DNA of 28,716 nt from contig JAJJLU010003835.1 in the NCBI GenBank assembly GCA_023807065.1, forward strand, positions 1 through 28,716. The letters are read 5' to 3'. The notes beneath the pieces are model-generated. The model ran no database searches. It was not told the DNA's origin and saw only the letters and a list, made by a program, of their open reading frames with translations. Below, piece after piece: positions 1-10,300 of the stretch; position 1 is the stretch's first letter, and the number at the start of each line of letters is the position of its first letter. The position numbers and the translations under genes were made by a program. Source of the DNA: Isotricha intestinalis (Eukaryota; Ciliophora; Litostomatea; Vestibuliferida; Isotrichidae).

Positions 1-572
1 TCTACTACTATCGCTCTATCTATATCAAAATCTTCCCATTCTTCTGTTGCTGAATTTGCCAAGGCATAATATGCAAGAAATTTATTTACATTTACTCCAC
101 CACGTTTATTTATTTCATCAACACTTAATCCACACATTAAAGTCTTTTCATATTGTTTTAATAATTTTTCTTTTACTACTACAAATTTTTTTGTTCTTAT
201 CTGTCCTGCACTTGCACTAAATAATACATACTTTTCATTATTATATATAAATCCATTCTTTATGATATCTTCTGCCACTTGAAAAAAATATACTTGAACA
301 ATCATTATATTATCAGTAAGCTCATCAGTTTTACATTTAAATGTTCTTGTTAAAAATGATTCAAATATAGATACTACATTTTTATCGTTAATACATTCTT
401 TTCTTAATTCTCTAATTTGGTTATGTTCTATATTATATAATCTTGTTTGTTCAAATTGGTCATATAAGCTTTTCTTATAATACGAAATATATTTATCTAC
501 TCTATTTAATTGGTGTGCATATAATGAATCTCGTTCTTTTCTATTCTTAACTTTATTCCTTAAATAATATAG
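1..572 (-). CDS. Partial RNA-polymerase-like protein (bacterial/phage RdRP- or YonO-like family), 5' part only
   Basis: An open minus-strand frame of about 190 codons runs off the left edge. It carries the stretches SASAGQIRTKK, LMCGLSVDEIN, GGVNVNKFLAYYALANSAT and EEWEDFDIDRAIVV. I recognise this block from proteins labelled 'RNA-dependent RNA polymerase' (QDE-1/YonO-like superfamily) in clostridial genomes and Firmicutes phages. That assignment is from memory and needs a search. The catalytic Asp motif would lie beyond the window. There is no in-frame ATG after the in-frame stop at 573-575; the first Met codon is about 80 codons in. The 5' end is therefore missing, supplied by an upstream exon, or truncated. 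It could be a horizontally acquired gene, a decayed insertion, or a chimeric contig end. Base composition is slightly less AT-rich than the flank. No bacterial ribosome-binding site is evident. Confidence 0.55.
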
Positions 573-1998
573 TTATTTTTGATTTGGATAATATAATTCA
601 TTACTTTTTTTTCTTATTTTACATCATTGAAGAAAATGATTATTATCAAATCTTTATTAAATCTTTCCTTTTTAATTTTGTTTTAGTTTATTTTTTTAAT
701 TTTCGTTTTTTCAGAAACAAAATATTGAATTGTTGTTTTTGGAAATTCACAATATTTTCTAAATTTATACAGAATTATATTCTTTTATAGTTTATTAACA
801 GGATTTTAAATTAAAACTTTCTTTTTTCATAAATAAAGATAATTATAATTTGTTATGGGTGATTTCTATCTTTCTTTTTTAAAGATTATAACAGAAGAAT
901 TTATATATTTATTTCCTTTGTTATTACAACAAGAATTGATTAGAATATTAGAAAATTCACTGCCTTTATCAGAAAGATAAATTTTCCATTTCTTATATTA
1001 TACTAAATATTTTCTTTCATCTTAAAAATTATTCTTCTTTTGATTAAAGGGAAAATATCCACATAAATTTAGAAAAATATAGTCAATTATTTTCATGAAA
1101 ATAATGAAACTTTTTAATTTTTTGAGTTTCTACGTTGTAAGAAATCTAAAAAATATGTGTAATGAAGTCCATTAATGATAATTAGGCAATTTTATGAATA
1201 TTTATGTTAATTTCCTCTTCCATTATTTTCAAATATGTATGTTTATTTTTTAATATAATTTATAGAAATATGTATTCAGATGAGAAATATAAGTTTGTTT
1301 ATGATACCACCATTTTTGAAATTTTCGAAATTTTGAGACGATACGATTTTATTTCCAAGTTGATTCTAATAAGGGTTTTATGATATTTATTTTAAAATTT
1401 AAACTTATTTGATTTTTTTTATTTGCCATTTTGTATTTGTTTTATAATCTTGGTATTTTTTAAATTTTAAATAAATCTATTTTAGTGTTTTGTTGTTTTT
1501 TGAAAGATAAAAAAATATTCTTCCTTTGGTATTATTTTTTTTAAGTTTTTTCAACAAAAAAAAAAAAATCATGATTTGAAATAAATAATTATGAAAACTT
1601 TAAATGAAAATATTAAAACTCTTTAAGAATAAAAAAAAGCAAAAGAATTAAAAATGCATTCAAAAATAATTCAAAATTAATAAGCAAAAAAGTATTGAAG
1701 GAAAAAAGAAGAAAAAGGGATTACTATTATCAAAGAGTAGTTTTGAAATATTATAAAAATATAAAGTGTATAATAAAAAAATTTCTGTCATATTCATTTT
1801 CTTTTTATTATACAATCGTATAAATAAATGTTTAAATAAAGATAAAAATATTTTATCATTTTTGAATTGACTTTGATTCACTAAATCCAAAAAAAATGAA
1901 ATATACAACTTTACTTTATCTTTTTGTAAATTTCATTATATCTTGAATTTTAATTTAAAATAAATTAAAAAATATTAATATTAGTTAAAATTATTATT
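573..1998. other. AT-rich gene-poor stretch
   Basis: The sequence is dominated by T-runs and A-runs with frequent stops in all frames. Two reading frames, at 584-790 and 1660-1908, begin with TTG or are dominated by low-complexity hydrophobic residues, and I do not accept them as genes. The only part with coding-like composition is the 41-codon frame at 855-980, listed separately. No RNA gene or promoter motif is recognisable. Confidence 0.6.
855..980 (+). CDS. Possible 41-aa microprotein or exon remnant
   Basis: An ATG-initiated frame of 41 codons ends in TAA, with an in-frame stop two codons upstream of the ATG. Unlike the surrounding low-complexity DNA, its translation is mixed and helical-looking, with acidic and glutamine residues: it includes ITEEFIYLFPLLLQQELIR and ends in a serine/leucine-rich tail. 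I recognise no family. It may be a chance frame, a remnant of a larger gene, or one exon of a spliced gene whose other exons I cannot identify. Confidence 0.2.
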   Translation: MGDFYLSFLKIITEEFIYLFPLLLQQELIRILENSLPLSER

Positions 1999-2862
1999 TT
2001 AATTACTTTTTCCTACGGTAAAAGTAATTAATTCTCCATTAATAATCCTATAAACCAGTATTTGCCCATTAGGAGAATCTAAAAAAATATGATGTTCCTT
2101 TTTTAAAGTTGATAATAAGCTTTCATTTTTAGGAATTTTTCCATTATCCATTTCATTTTTTAATTTCAAATAGGATTTTTTAGCTTCATTTGGGTCAATA
2201 ATATCAATTGAAGTTCCTTTTGGTGCTTTAATAGCAAGTAAATCATATTTTTCATTATTTGATAAATCATTTAAATCTGTAAATGTGATATAACCATATT
2301 GATTAAAATCTTCTTCTTGAGAAATTAAATTAAATTCATCTTTAATTTTTTCAATTTCTGTGTCTAAACTTTTATTTATTTTTTCTAATTCTAAAAATTC
2401 ATTTTTTTTATTATTAATATCTTGTTTTAAATTATATAAAAGAGAATTTGAAAAATTATTCAATACTTCTGTTCTTATCCAAGATATTTCATTTTTTGCA
2501 TGTTTTTGGACATACCCTATTCCTTCTAAAACATTTGTAATATCATAAATTCTTCTTTTTTTGACTTTTAATTCTTTTACTAATTCATTTATATTTACTG
2601 TATTTCTCCCACTTTTTCTTATATAATTTATGAAATTTTTAGTTAGTTCTCCTAATGAATTTTCCTGCCTTGGTTTCATTTGATAATTAAATTCATTCAT
2701 ATCTATATTTGGACTATAATTTGAGGTATTTATTATATGAGGAACTTCATTTTTCATTATTTTATGTTTCATATTTTCATTTGTATTTTTAACATTATTT
2801 ATTGAAGGAAATTTTATATTAGGATCTCTTTTTTGCTTTTTTTTTAAAGAAGAATATTTCAT
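1999..2862 (-). CDS. E2F-family transcription factor
   Basis: The 287-residue protein has a basic N-terminal tail and then a winged-helix DNA-binding domain at about residues 68-129, containing the E2F/DP signature RRIYDITNVLEGIG at 103-116. A leucine-rich coiled coil follows at about 140-185. A marked-box-like region at about 189-272 includes AIKAPKGTS and HHIFLDSPNGQILVYRI. This order and the 'YDITNVLEGIG' form match E2F rather than DP. E2F proteins pair with DP and control G1/S genes in the nucleus. The protein stops just after the marked box, so no C-terminal retinoblastoma-binding transactivation segment is present; it may be a repressor-type or atypical E2F, which is inference. The start is the ATG at 2862. 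It is transcribed divergently from the signal peptide peptidase gene. No partner DP gene lies in the window. Confidence 0.9.
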   Translation of the reverse strand: MKYSSLKKKQKRDPNIKFPSINNVKNTNENMKHKIMKNEVPHIINTSNYSPNIDMNEFNYQMKPRQENSLGELTKNFINYIRKSGRNTVNINELVKELKVKKRRIYDITNVLEGIGYVQKHAKNEISWIRTEVLNNFSNSLLYNLKQDINNKKNEFLELEKINKSLDTEIEKIKDEFNLISQEEDFNQYGYITFTDLNDLSNNEKYDLLAIKAPKGTSIDIIDPNEAKKSYLKLKNEMDNGKIPKNESLLSTLKKEHHIFLDSPNGQILVYRIINGELITFTVGKSN

Positions 2863-2956
2863 TTTTTCTTATATATTTAAAAATAAAATTAAAAATAACT
2901 AATGTAATGTTATTAATTATATATTAAAAAAAATAAAAATTTATTTATTTATCAAT
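2863..2956. promoter_or_regulatory. 94-bp divergent intergenic region (probable bidirectional promoter)
   Basis: This is the whole space between the E2F start and the signal peptide peptidase start, so both promoters must lie here or overlap the genes. It is almost pure A/T. No discrete TATA box can be separated from the background and no TTTSSCGC-like E2F site is visible. Confidence 0.45.
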
Positions 2957-4084
2957 ATGATAGAAGGAGATTCTTTTACTCCAATTGCATATTCACTTCT
3001 TTTCATTTCACATATAATGGATACATACATTCATATTAGTCCTTTATTAATGACATTCCTCTCAACTTGCTTAATTGTATATATTGGATGTGTAAAATCT
3101 TCAAAAATTTTTACAGAAGAACAAAAAGAAGAAATTGAAGCAATGAAACAAAAAGACGCATGGATGTTTCCAGTCACAGGAAGTGCAATTTTATTTGGGC
3201 TTTTTATTATTTTTAAATATTTAAATAAAGATTATATTAATATTTTGTTTCATTGTTATTTTACGGTTATAGGAGCTTATTCAATTTCTGCTTTAATTAA
3301 TGAAAAAATATGTCAATATTCATTTTTTAAAAAATATGCTGAAAAAAAAATTTTCACTGTTCCAGTTATTCCTTTTTTAGTAGAAAAAGAAACAACAGTT
3401 TTCCAATTAGATATTATTACTTTTTGTATGGGTTCTGTTGTAGGTTTATTCTATTTTTTTTTAAAGAATTGGCAATTGAATAATGTATTAGGATGTTCAT
3501 TTTCAATTTTTGGAATTGAAAATATGTTATTAGGAGAATATAAAATAGGATTAATTTTATTAAGTTTATTATTTTTTTATGATATATTTTGGGTATTTTT
3601 CACTGAAGTAATGGTGAGTGTGGCAAAAAATTTGGATGGACCAATTAAATTAAAGTTTCCAAAATTTTTAAATCCAATTGAAAATAAAGATTATAATATG
3701 ATTGGTTTAGGTGACATTGTTGTTCCTGGAGTTTATATTGCATTAATGTTAAGATTTGATATTGTTCAATTTATCAGAAAAAATGGAAGTGTTAATAATT
3801 TAAAAATGAATTATCAGAATTTTAAATATTTTTTTCATACTTTCTTTGGTTATTGTCTTGGAATAATTGTGACTTTGGGAATTATGGTATTATTTAATCA
3901 TGCTCAACCTGCTTTATTGTATTTAGTTCCAGGAGTTCTAATTTCTAGTACTGGAACTAGTATCTTTAAAGGAGAATTTAAAGCTCTTTGGAATTTTAAT
4001 GAAGAAAAGGTTCAAAAAGAAGAATTCAATAAAGATAAAAAAGAAAATGAAGAAAATGATGGTAACAAAGATAAAAAAGAATAA
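2957..4084 (+). CDS. Signal peptide peptidase (GxGD intramembrane aspartyl protease, A22B)
   Basis: The 375-residue multi-pass protein has the three presenilin/SPP hallmarks in order: YD (catalytic Asp209) in a hydrophobic helix, GLGD (catalytic Asp253), and QPAL at 317-320. Spacing and length match eukaryotic SPP, which cleaves leftover signal peptides and some type II membrane proteins in the ER membrane. The N-terminus lacks the luminal protease-associated domain of SPPL2, so it is the short SPP type. The tail is Lys/Glu-rich and ends in KDKKE, which fits a KxKxx ER-retrieval signal. It starts at an ATG preceded by A/T-rich leader and ends in TAA. It has no introns. Catalytic residues are intact, so it should be active. 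Confidence 0.95.
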   Translation: MIEGDSFTPIAYSLLFISHIMDTYIHISPLLMTFLSTCLIVYIGCVKSSKIFTEEQKEEIEAMKQKDAWMFPVTGSAILFGLFIIFKYLNKDYINILFHCYFTVIGAYSISALINEKICQYSFFKKYAEKKIFTVPVIPFLVEKETTVFQLDIITFCMGSVVGLFYFFLKNWQLNNVLGCSFSIFGIENMLLGEYKIGLILLSLLFFYDIFWVFFTEVMVSVAKNLDGPIKLKFPKFLNPIENKDYNMIGLGDIVVPGVYIALMLRFDIVQFIRKNGSVNNLKMNYQNFKYFFHTFFGYCLGIIVTLGIMVLFNHAQPALLYLVPGVLISSTGTSIFKGEFKALWNFNEEKVQKEEFNKDKKENEENDGNKDKKE

Positions 4085-5625
4085 ATATTTTAGATTTATG
4101 ATATTTAAAACTATATTTTAAATCTAATTTTTAATTAATTTATTTAATCTGAATTAATTGAACTAAAATATCACAATAAATTAATATTGATGTAAAATAC
4201 ATTTTTTTTGGGATTTTTATTTCTTAAAAATTTGTTCAAATGGTAATTTTTTTAACAAACTTTAAAATTTTGCCATTTTTCAAAATTGATTTTATGAACA
4301 AAATATAATAATAAATGAAAATAATTTTTATTTAAATTAATAAAAAATTCTTTAGGAGTTTGAACTAATGTAAAAAAAACAATTTTTTCTTAAATAAATA
4401 ATTTAATATTCAATGAAAAATCTCTTCCTTTCGAATCATTCATTTACTTTTTCCTTTATTTTCTTATTTTTCATCTTTCTTTTATACATTTTTTTTATTG
4501 TTTTTATTTTTCATTATTTTTTCATTTTTAGTAAAGAATTTGATTCCACAATTTGCCTTTTTGATTTAAATTTTTAAATTTATTGAAAACTCTTTCCTAA
4601 AACTCCAAATTTGATGTAAATTTTTTTTTTTTTTTGATTAATTGAAATGATTAATGAATGAGTTGAATCTAAATTTATGTTTATAAATTTTTTTTCTTTT
4701 GAGCAATTCCTCAATTAGGGAATACTTTTTTTATAAGAATTGTTTCCATATTAATTAAACATAATTTTTTTAGATATAAACTTTATTTTAGATTTTTGAA
4801 ATTATTTTAGAAAGCTTATTTTTTTGTGATATCACTTACTATTATCACTAACATTTTTCGAAATCAACTTTTTTTATTTTTTTCAAAAATTTTTTAAATT
4901 TAATTTTTTAATATTTTACTCTAATTTTCTGAGGTTCTTTTAAAAATAAAAATTATACTTAATTTTAGATTCTTTAAAATTAAGTTTTTGAAATTTTCAA
5001 TTATTTCTAAAATGATTTAAATAAAAAATGAAAATAATTAAAAAAATCAAAGTAAGATATAAGGTAATAAAATTAAAAAACTCTTTCATTAAATGAAATG
5101 ATTAATTAATATTTACAATAAATGTCGTTTTTTTTTGCTTTGAATTTTTGATATTTTTTTTCTTTGAAAATTCAATTAAAATTAATTATGCTAAATTTTC
5201 TTTTTTTGATTTATACTTTTAAATATTATTAATTATTTATTAAATATAGAATATAAATTATAATAATAAAATATACTTCAAAAAGAATTTCCAAATAAAA
5301 ATCCATTAAATTTTGAAATTAGAATAATAATTTAGATTAATAATTATAATGAAAAGAAACAGTTCAATTATCATTGTTTTCAAGAAAATAAATATAGAAA
5401 AATAAAGAATTAATTAATTAGAATTTTTTGAATATTATACATATAAAACATCCAACAAATTAAGAAAAGTGATAATTTCATTTAATAAAGAAAAAAAATA
5501 AGATTTAAAAATTTAAATTATTGCAATAGAGATATAATTGTTTTATGAAAGTATAATGATTAAAAAATTTACATTTAACCTATAAATTCCTTACCAAATA
5601 TATTAATTTATTATAATATAAACGA
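4085..5625. other. 1.5-kb AT-rich intergenic stretch, nothing recognised
   Basis: Long T-tracts and A-tracts fill this interval, and every frame is interrupted often. I see no coding-like frame, no tRNA-like fold and no long inverted repeat. It lies between the 3' ends of two convergent genes, so it probably contains both 3' UTRs and poly(A) signals, which cannot be picked out from the A/T background. Confidence 0.6.
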
Positions 5626-6774
5626 TTATTTTTCTTCAATTACTGAATTTTCTTCTTTATCAATGGAAATAGCACCTTCAATTGCCTGATCAATTTGTTT
5701 CAAAATTGTATCCATTTCATTTTTAAAATTAAAAGAAGCAGCTTTTTTTTCTTTTATCATCATATCCTTTAAATAAGGAAAATCAAATAAATATCTTTTA
5801 GAATCTAATAATTTATTTTCAAACATTTTTGTATTTTTCATTTCAATATCATATACTTTTTGGTCATTTTGAAGATAATTTAATTCATCTTCAACTTCAA
5901 TTTGATTTAAAGAAGGAAAATCATTAACAAATTTTTTAACAATCTTTTTAGCTCCTTTTGGAATTACTTCTTGTCTTAAAATAATTTTTTGTTCATCATT
6001 TTTTTGAATAATTTTTTCTAAATGTAAATCTACATCATCTAATAATCTACTTTCTTTTTTAGGTTGTAGAATATTAAATTTTTCTAATTCAATTCTACTT
6101 TTCCTTCTTAATTTATCTTTTTTATTTTTTTTGGATTCAATTTCTTCTTTTTTTTGCAAAGAAAGATTTTTTTTGTTTATGAAAGGAATTTTCATTTCTT
6201 TTTTCTTGTAATTAACGAAAGTATTTAAAATTTGAGTCATCATTGAATTTTCTTCATTTTTTCCTAAAAGTAAATTTGAAGGATCTTTAATAAAATTATG
6301 AGAAAATAAAGATGAAATAGGAGGGTTATATTGTATTTTTTCAAATAAATCAAAATAAGGTTCTTTTTTAGATTCATCATCTTCTTCATCATTAATAATT
6401 TTTCTTTTTCCTATTTTTCCAATTTGTTTTCTTATTCTAATTTCAACCTCTTTTAAATTTAAATATTTATTTTTTTCTCTTAAGGATTTTGAAACTAAAA
6501 ATAATTTTTGGAAAAAATAACTATATAATATATTCCATCCTATTTTTCCACTCAATAAATTGTTTTCTTCTTTTCTATGAAGTGCAGTTAATATTTGTAA
6601 TTTATCAATTAAATATTTTCTTTGTAATTGAGGATAATCATCATTAGGTAACATATAAAACATTGGATATGGAATAACTCTTTTTGAATTTTTATCTATT
6701 TGTTCATCTTCCGAAGAATGTTCTTGTATATAAGAATTTTTTAAAAACCTTGTACTTTGTATTAGCATTGACAT
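5626..6774 (-). CDS. Uncharacterised Lys/Glu-rich 382-aa protein
   Basis: I do not recognise this protein. It starts at ATG 6774; a second Met lies two codons on, so the exact start is ambiguous by six bases. There is no signal peptide or membrane segment. A moderately hydrophobic, folded-looking region occupies about residues 33-100 (for example PYPMFYMLPNDDYPQLQRKY and an aromatic helix around YSYFFQKLFLV). Then come a basic/acidic linker, a strongly charged coiled-coil-like middle at about 200-290, and a C-terminal segment with DFPYLKDMM and KQIDQAIEG. The overall character is that of a cytoplasmic or cytoskeletal scaffold, but no specific function can be assigned. It ends in TAA and its codon use matches the neighbouring genes, which supports it as a real gene. 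Confidence 0.8.
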   Translation of the reverse strand: MSMLIQSTRFLKNSYIQEHSSEDEQIDKNSKRVIPYPMFYMLPNDDYPQLQRKYLIDKLQILTALHRKEENNLLSGKIGWNILYSYFFQKLFLVSKSLREKNKYLNLKEVEIRIRKQIGKIGKRKIINDEEDDESKKEPYFDLFEKIQYNPPISSLFSHNFIKDPSNLLLGKNEENSMMTQILNTFVNYKKKEMKIPFINKKNLSLQKKEEIESKKNKKDKLRRKSRIELEKFNILQPKKESRLLDDVDLHLEKIIQKNDEQKIILRQEVIPKGAKKIVKKFVNDFPSLNQIEVEDELNYLQNDQKVYDIEMKNTKMFENKLLDSKRYLFDFPYLKDMMIKEKKAASFNFKNEMDTILKQIDQAIEGAISIDKEENSVIEEK

Positions 6775-7326
6775 ATTTGTTCTCTTTTTTATCTAATTTC
6801 CTTAATTTTTTTTAATATTTTTCAGAAAAATAAATAGTTTAACGAAATTTAAATAAAGATGAGATAATGAAGTATATATAATGAAAATTATTATTAAGCA
6901 AAGGGTGTGTCATCATTTAGTTGTAAGAAGACCTTGGATTAGAGGGATCCTAAAGTGATTTACAGGTATCTATTTTCTCTAAATTAAAAATTTATTTATT
7001 ATATTTATATTTTATTTTTTAAAAGATTTAACACTTATTTTTTAATATATTCATTCATTTTTTATTTGTCTTATTTTTCCTTTCATTTAAAAAATCAACA
7101 AAAACTATTTTTTTTTGAAATACTTTGTAAATTTTTTAAGTATTTTCTCCAATATTTAAAGTCATCGGAAAAAAAATCAGGAAATAGGAAAAAGTTTAGA
7201 ATTACTTTTTTTAATTTATTACATATTTATTTCATAAATATTTATAATAACAATAATCTTTCAAAATAAATAAAATTACTTATTTTCAATAACAAAATAA
7301 ATAAATTTATAAACAATTATAATAAA
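6775..7326. other. Intergenic stretch with a GC-richer island
   Basis: Most of the 552 bp is A/T-rich and unremarkable. The exception is the island at 6899-6970, listed separately. A frame at 7066-7269 begins with TTG and is Phe/Asn/Lys low complexity; I do not accept it. Confidence 0.5.
6899..6970. other. GC-richer ~70-bp island, possible small structured RNA or decayed coding fragment
   Basis: This is a sharp local rise in G+C within otherwise very AT-rich DNA. The plus strand contains a hairpin, GGAT-TAGAGGG-ATCC, extended by CTT/AAG pairing with a bulge and by GTAA/TTAC further out. The minus strand contains ATGATGA, which matches a C/D-snoRNA C box. On the plus strand AGAAGA and a downstream ACA resemble H/ACA boxes. 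None of these is decisive. A 25-codon plus-strand frame starts at 6881 and crosses the island. It does not fold as a tRNA by eye. Confidence 0.2.
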
Positions 7327-10300
7327 TTAATACCCACCTTTCTTCATTAATTGATTTCTTAATAAATTATTTCCTAAAAAGGAATTATTAAGATTAAATC
7401 CTTGCCCATGAGAATCATTTTCTATTCTTGGTTTTCTTTCTGGACTTCCTTCTTTATCTTTTTTCATAATACTTTTACTTCTAATTCCATATTTTTTAAG
7501 ATATTTAACTTCAACTTTATTTTTAAATTCAAACCAATTTGGAGGTCTTGAAACATTACTTAATTTTAAAATAAAAAAAATTAGATTTTCAGTTAGGATT
7601 AAATAAAAAAATTTTTGACTTCTATCTAAATGGGCAAAGTGTTTGTTCGTATAAAATATTATACACAAATTACTAATTATTCCAAAAAATGACATTAAAC
7701 CTAATACTTCATTAAATATACCAATTCCCATTGATTCATCTAAATTTTTTATAAATACTAAATATTTCATCGAAAATCCTGTAGCTAATCTAAAAAATAT
7801 AGTTAATATTAACATAAAGAAAAATGAAATTTTAGAACTAATTCCAAATTGAATTATATAACCAAAGTTAAAAATGACTGGCATCATAACTTCAGATAAA
7901 TCTTGATCATTGAATTCTTTTCTTGTATAAAAATGATATTTTTTAGATGAATTAACAGAATAAGTATATTTTGCCATAATGGTTTTGTCAAAACTTTTTA
8001 TTTGTTTTCTTCTATAAATAAATAAGTAAATAGTTTTTGAGGCAACAACTGTAATGTCAGATATAATAATCATTGTTAATTGATTCCCTAATTCTTCAAA
8101 ACAATCATTATAAACACAAGATTCAAAATAATTTTTTGCAAAAGCAATATAATATAAATTAAAGTAATAATTAAAAAATTCAAAAATTAATTGCTTTTTC
8201 AACATTGCTTTTTTATATTCCTTTTTTGTTAAATAATTTTCTTTATCTGTGATCCATTTATTTAATTTAGCATAAATTTTACTTAATATTTCTCTAACAA
8301 TATAAATTAAAATAGGAATAATATATAACCAAGTATTGCTTTTAACTTTACCATCTTCAGTTTTGACTTTCCATCTTTGAATGTAAAAAATAAGTAAGTT
8401 TAAAATCACAGTCCCAAAAAGTGAAGAAAAAATAAGAACAAAATTAACAATATCTCTGATTAATTCTTTAAATTTATCATAAATTGGAATTTTAACATTC
8501 ATGAATAATTCTACTTGTTCACCTCCTTGATTTTCAATATAAATTTCATTACTTTTTTCCAATTTAAAATGATCCATTCCCCAAATATAATTATAAACTT
8601 CTTCTCTTGATTTCCAAGCAGCAGAATAAAAATTTCCCCAAAGAACAATGATTGTAGCAAATAATAAATTCATTACTAAAAAAATAGTAGATTTAAATTT
8701 ATAATATTTTAATATTTGTTTAATACCTTCATATAAAATTCCAGCAACTGCAGGAAAAACAGCCCAACGAACATAATGTGTTATCCAAGAATAATAGAAT
8801 CCAATTTTTTCACCAAAAATAGTTCTAAAAACTCGATTTATTCTTTTAGTATCTACTGCCCTAAAAGGAGTAGAATAAGCATGAACCATATTAAAAAACT
8901 TGATTGAATTATCAATACAGTCATAATTCGGTAAATAAATTATTTGTTTAATTATACTATCATTTTTATGAATTAAAGTTTTTAAATAATCAAAATCCAT
9001 TACAGTGGATAATGCTGCATATGATATTCTATTTTTATCTATTTTCCTAAAAACACTTGAACAAGTTAAATTATAAGTACTTCTAAAATCAATAAAATTC
9101 TCACATTCTTTACATATATGATAATTATCATTTTCATCATATCTTCTAAATTTATCAGCCAGAGCTTTTATAAAACTCGTAAATGGAGGATATAATTCAA
9201 CTTCATTTGTTTTATATTCATAAAATTGTCTTTTATTTAACTCATTCACTTTTTTATTTTTTGTTAAAAAATATTGATTCATTGTAATATAGTTACCATC
9301 TCTTGTTTTATAAGTTCCATCTTTTTGAAGAATAATAGGAATATCTTGTATTCTAAATTGAACTTGATAATGAAAAGTTTCTGCCAAATCCATTAAAGTT
9401 TTTTCAGTACAATAAAAATCTAAATCTAAATTACCTAATTCATCTATATAATATTTGACTCTTAATCCAGTAAATAACATTACAAAAAATTCAATATAAC
9501 AAACAAATTTTTCAAAAGAATTAAATTCTTTATCTCTTTCTAAAAAATGCTTTAAAATTTCACCTCTAAAATCATTTAATCTTCTACAAAATATATGATT
9601 CATTAATTTTTTATAATCTACTTCTTCATTTTCATCGTCTGAACTTTCAGAAAAACTTATTTCATTTTCATCTTCCTTTTCATTTGAATCTTCGTCACTT
9701 TTTTCTTCTTTAATACTAAATAAAGATTCGTTTTCTTCTTTACTTTTAGGTTCATCTTCTTCTTTTTCTTCAAAACTTACTGCTCTTTTATTTAACAAAT
9801 GCTTTTTAATGAATCTTGTATTTTGTAGAATTCTTAAATTTTCAAAAGCATTTGATAAATCTTCCACTTTATCATAGTGTGTTTCTTTTCTTACTAAATT
9901 TCTTATATTTCTAAAATTTTTCATTTTCTCAGAAACAACCTTTTTTTTCTTAAATTTTTCATCTGTTTCTAAAATTAAAGAACAATAAGTATCAATTTTA
10001 TTCATTTCTTCTGAATAAGAAGCTTCAATTCTTTTTTCTAAATTTTGATTTTTAAAAACTCTAAAATAATAAACAAAAATTACAACTTTTAATTGTTCTA
10101 AAACTTCAGTATCTTTCGCTACTCTTCCTTCTGGATTTAATAATTTTTTCATATAACCAACTTGTTCGTTTGGTAAATATAAATAGATAGTTTCTTTATT
10201 TGTAGTATTTATTACTGGAAATCCATTAAATGATGGTAAAGGATATGGTATTGGTTCTCCATTTAAATATTTTGATAAATCTTTTGGAAGAAAACTTTGC

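Noticed and set aside
584..790. 68-codon plus-strand frame after the polymerase-like fragment
   Set aside because: It begins with TTG and has no ATG start; the translation is Phe/Ile/Tyr/Asn low complexity typical of translated A/T-rich non-coding DNA.
1660..1908. 82-codon minus-strand frame
   Set aside because: Hydrophobic, Phe-run-rich translation (FFFFFP) from T-tracts; no recognisable motif and no coding-like codon bias.
6899..6970. tRNA gene in the GC-rich island
   Set aside because: I could not place a seven-base acceptor stem, a TTC-type T-loop or an anticodon arm on either strand.
7066..7269. 67-codon plus-strand frame
   Set aside because: Starts with TTG, Phe/Lys/Asn low complexity, no supporting motif.
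7327..10152. SPX/EXS phosphate transporter (XPR1-like) assignment
   Set aside because: The membrane core matches anoctamin motifs (FGEKIGFY, YYIAF, CFEELGNQL); no SPX tripartite lysine motif or EXS signature is present.
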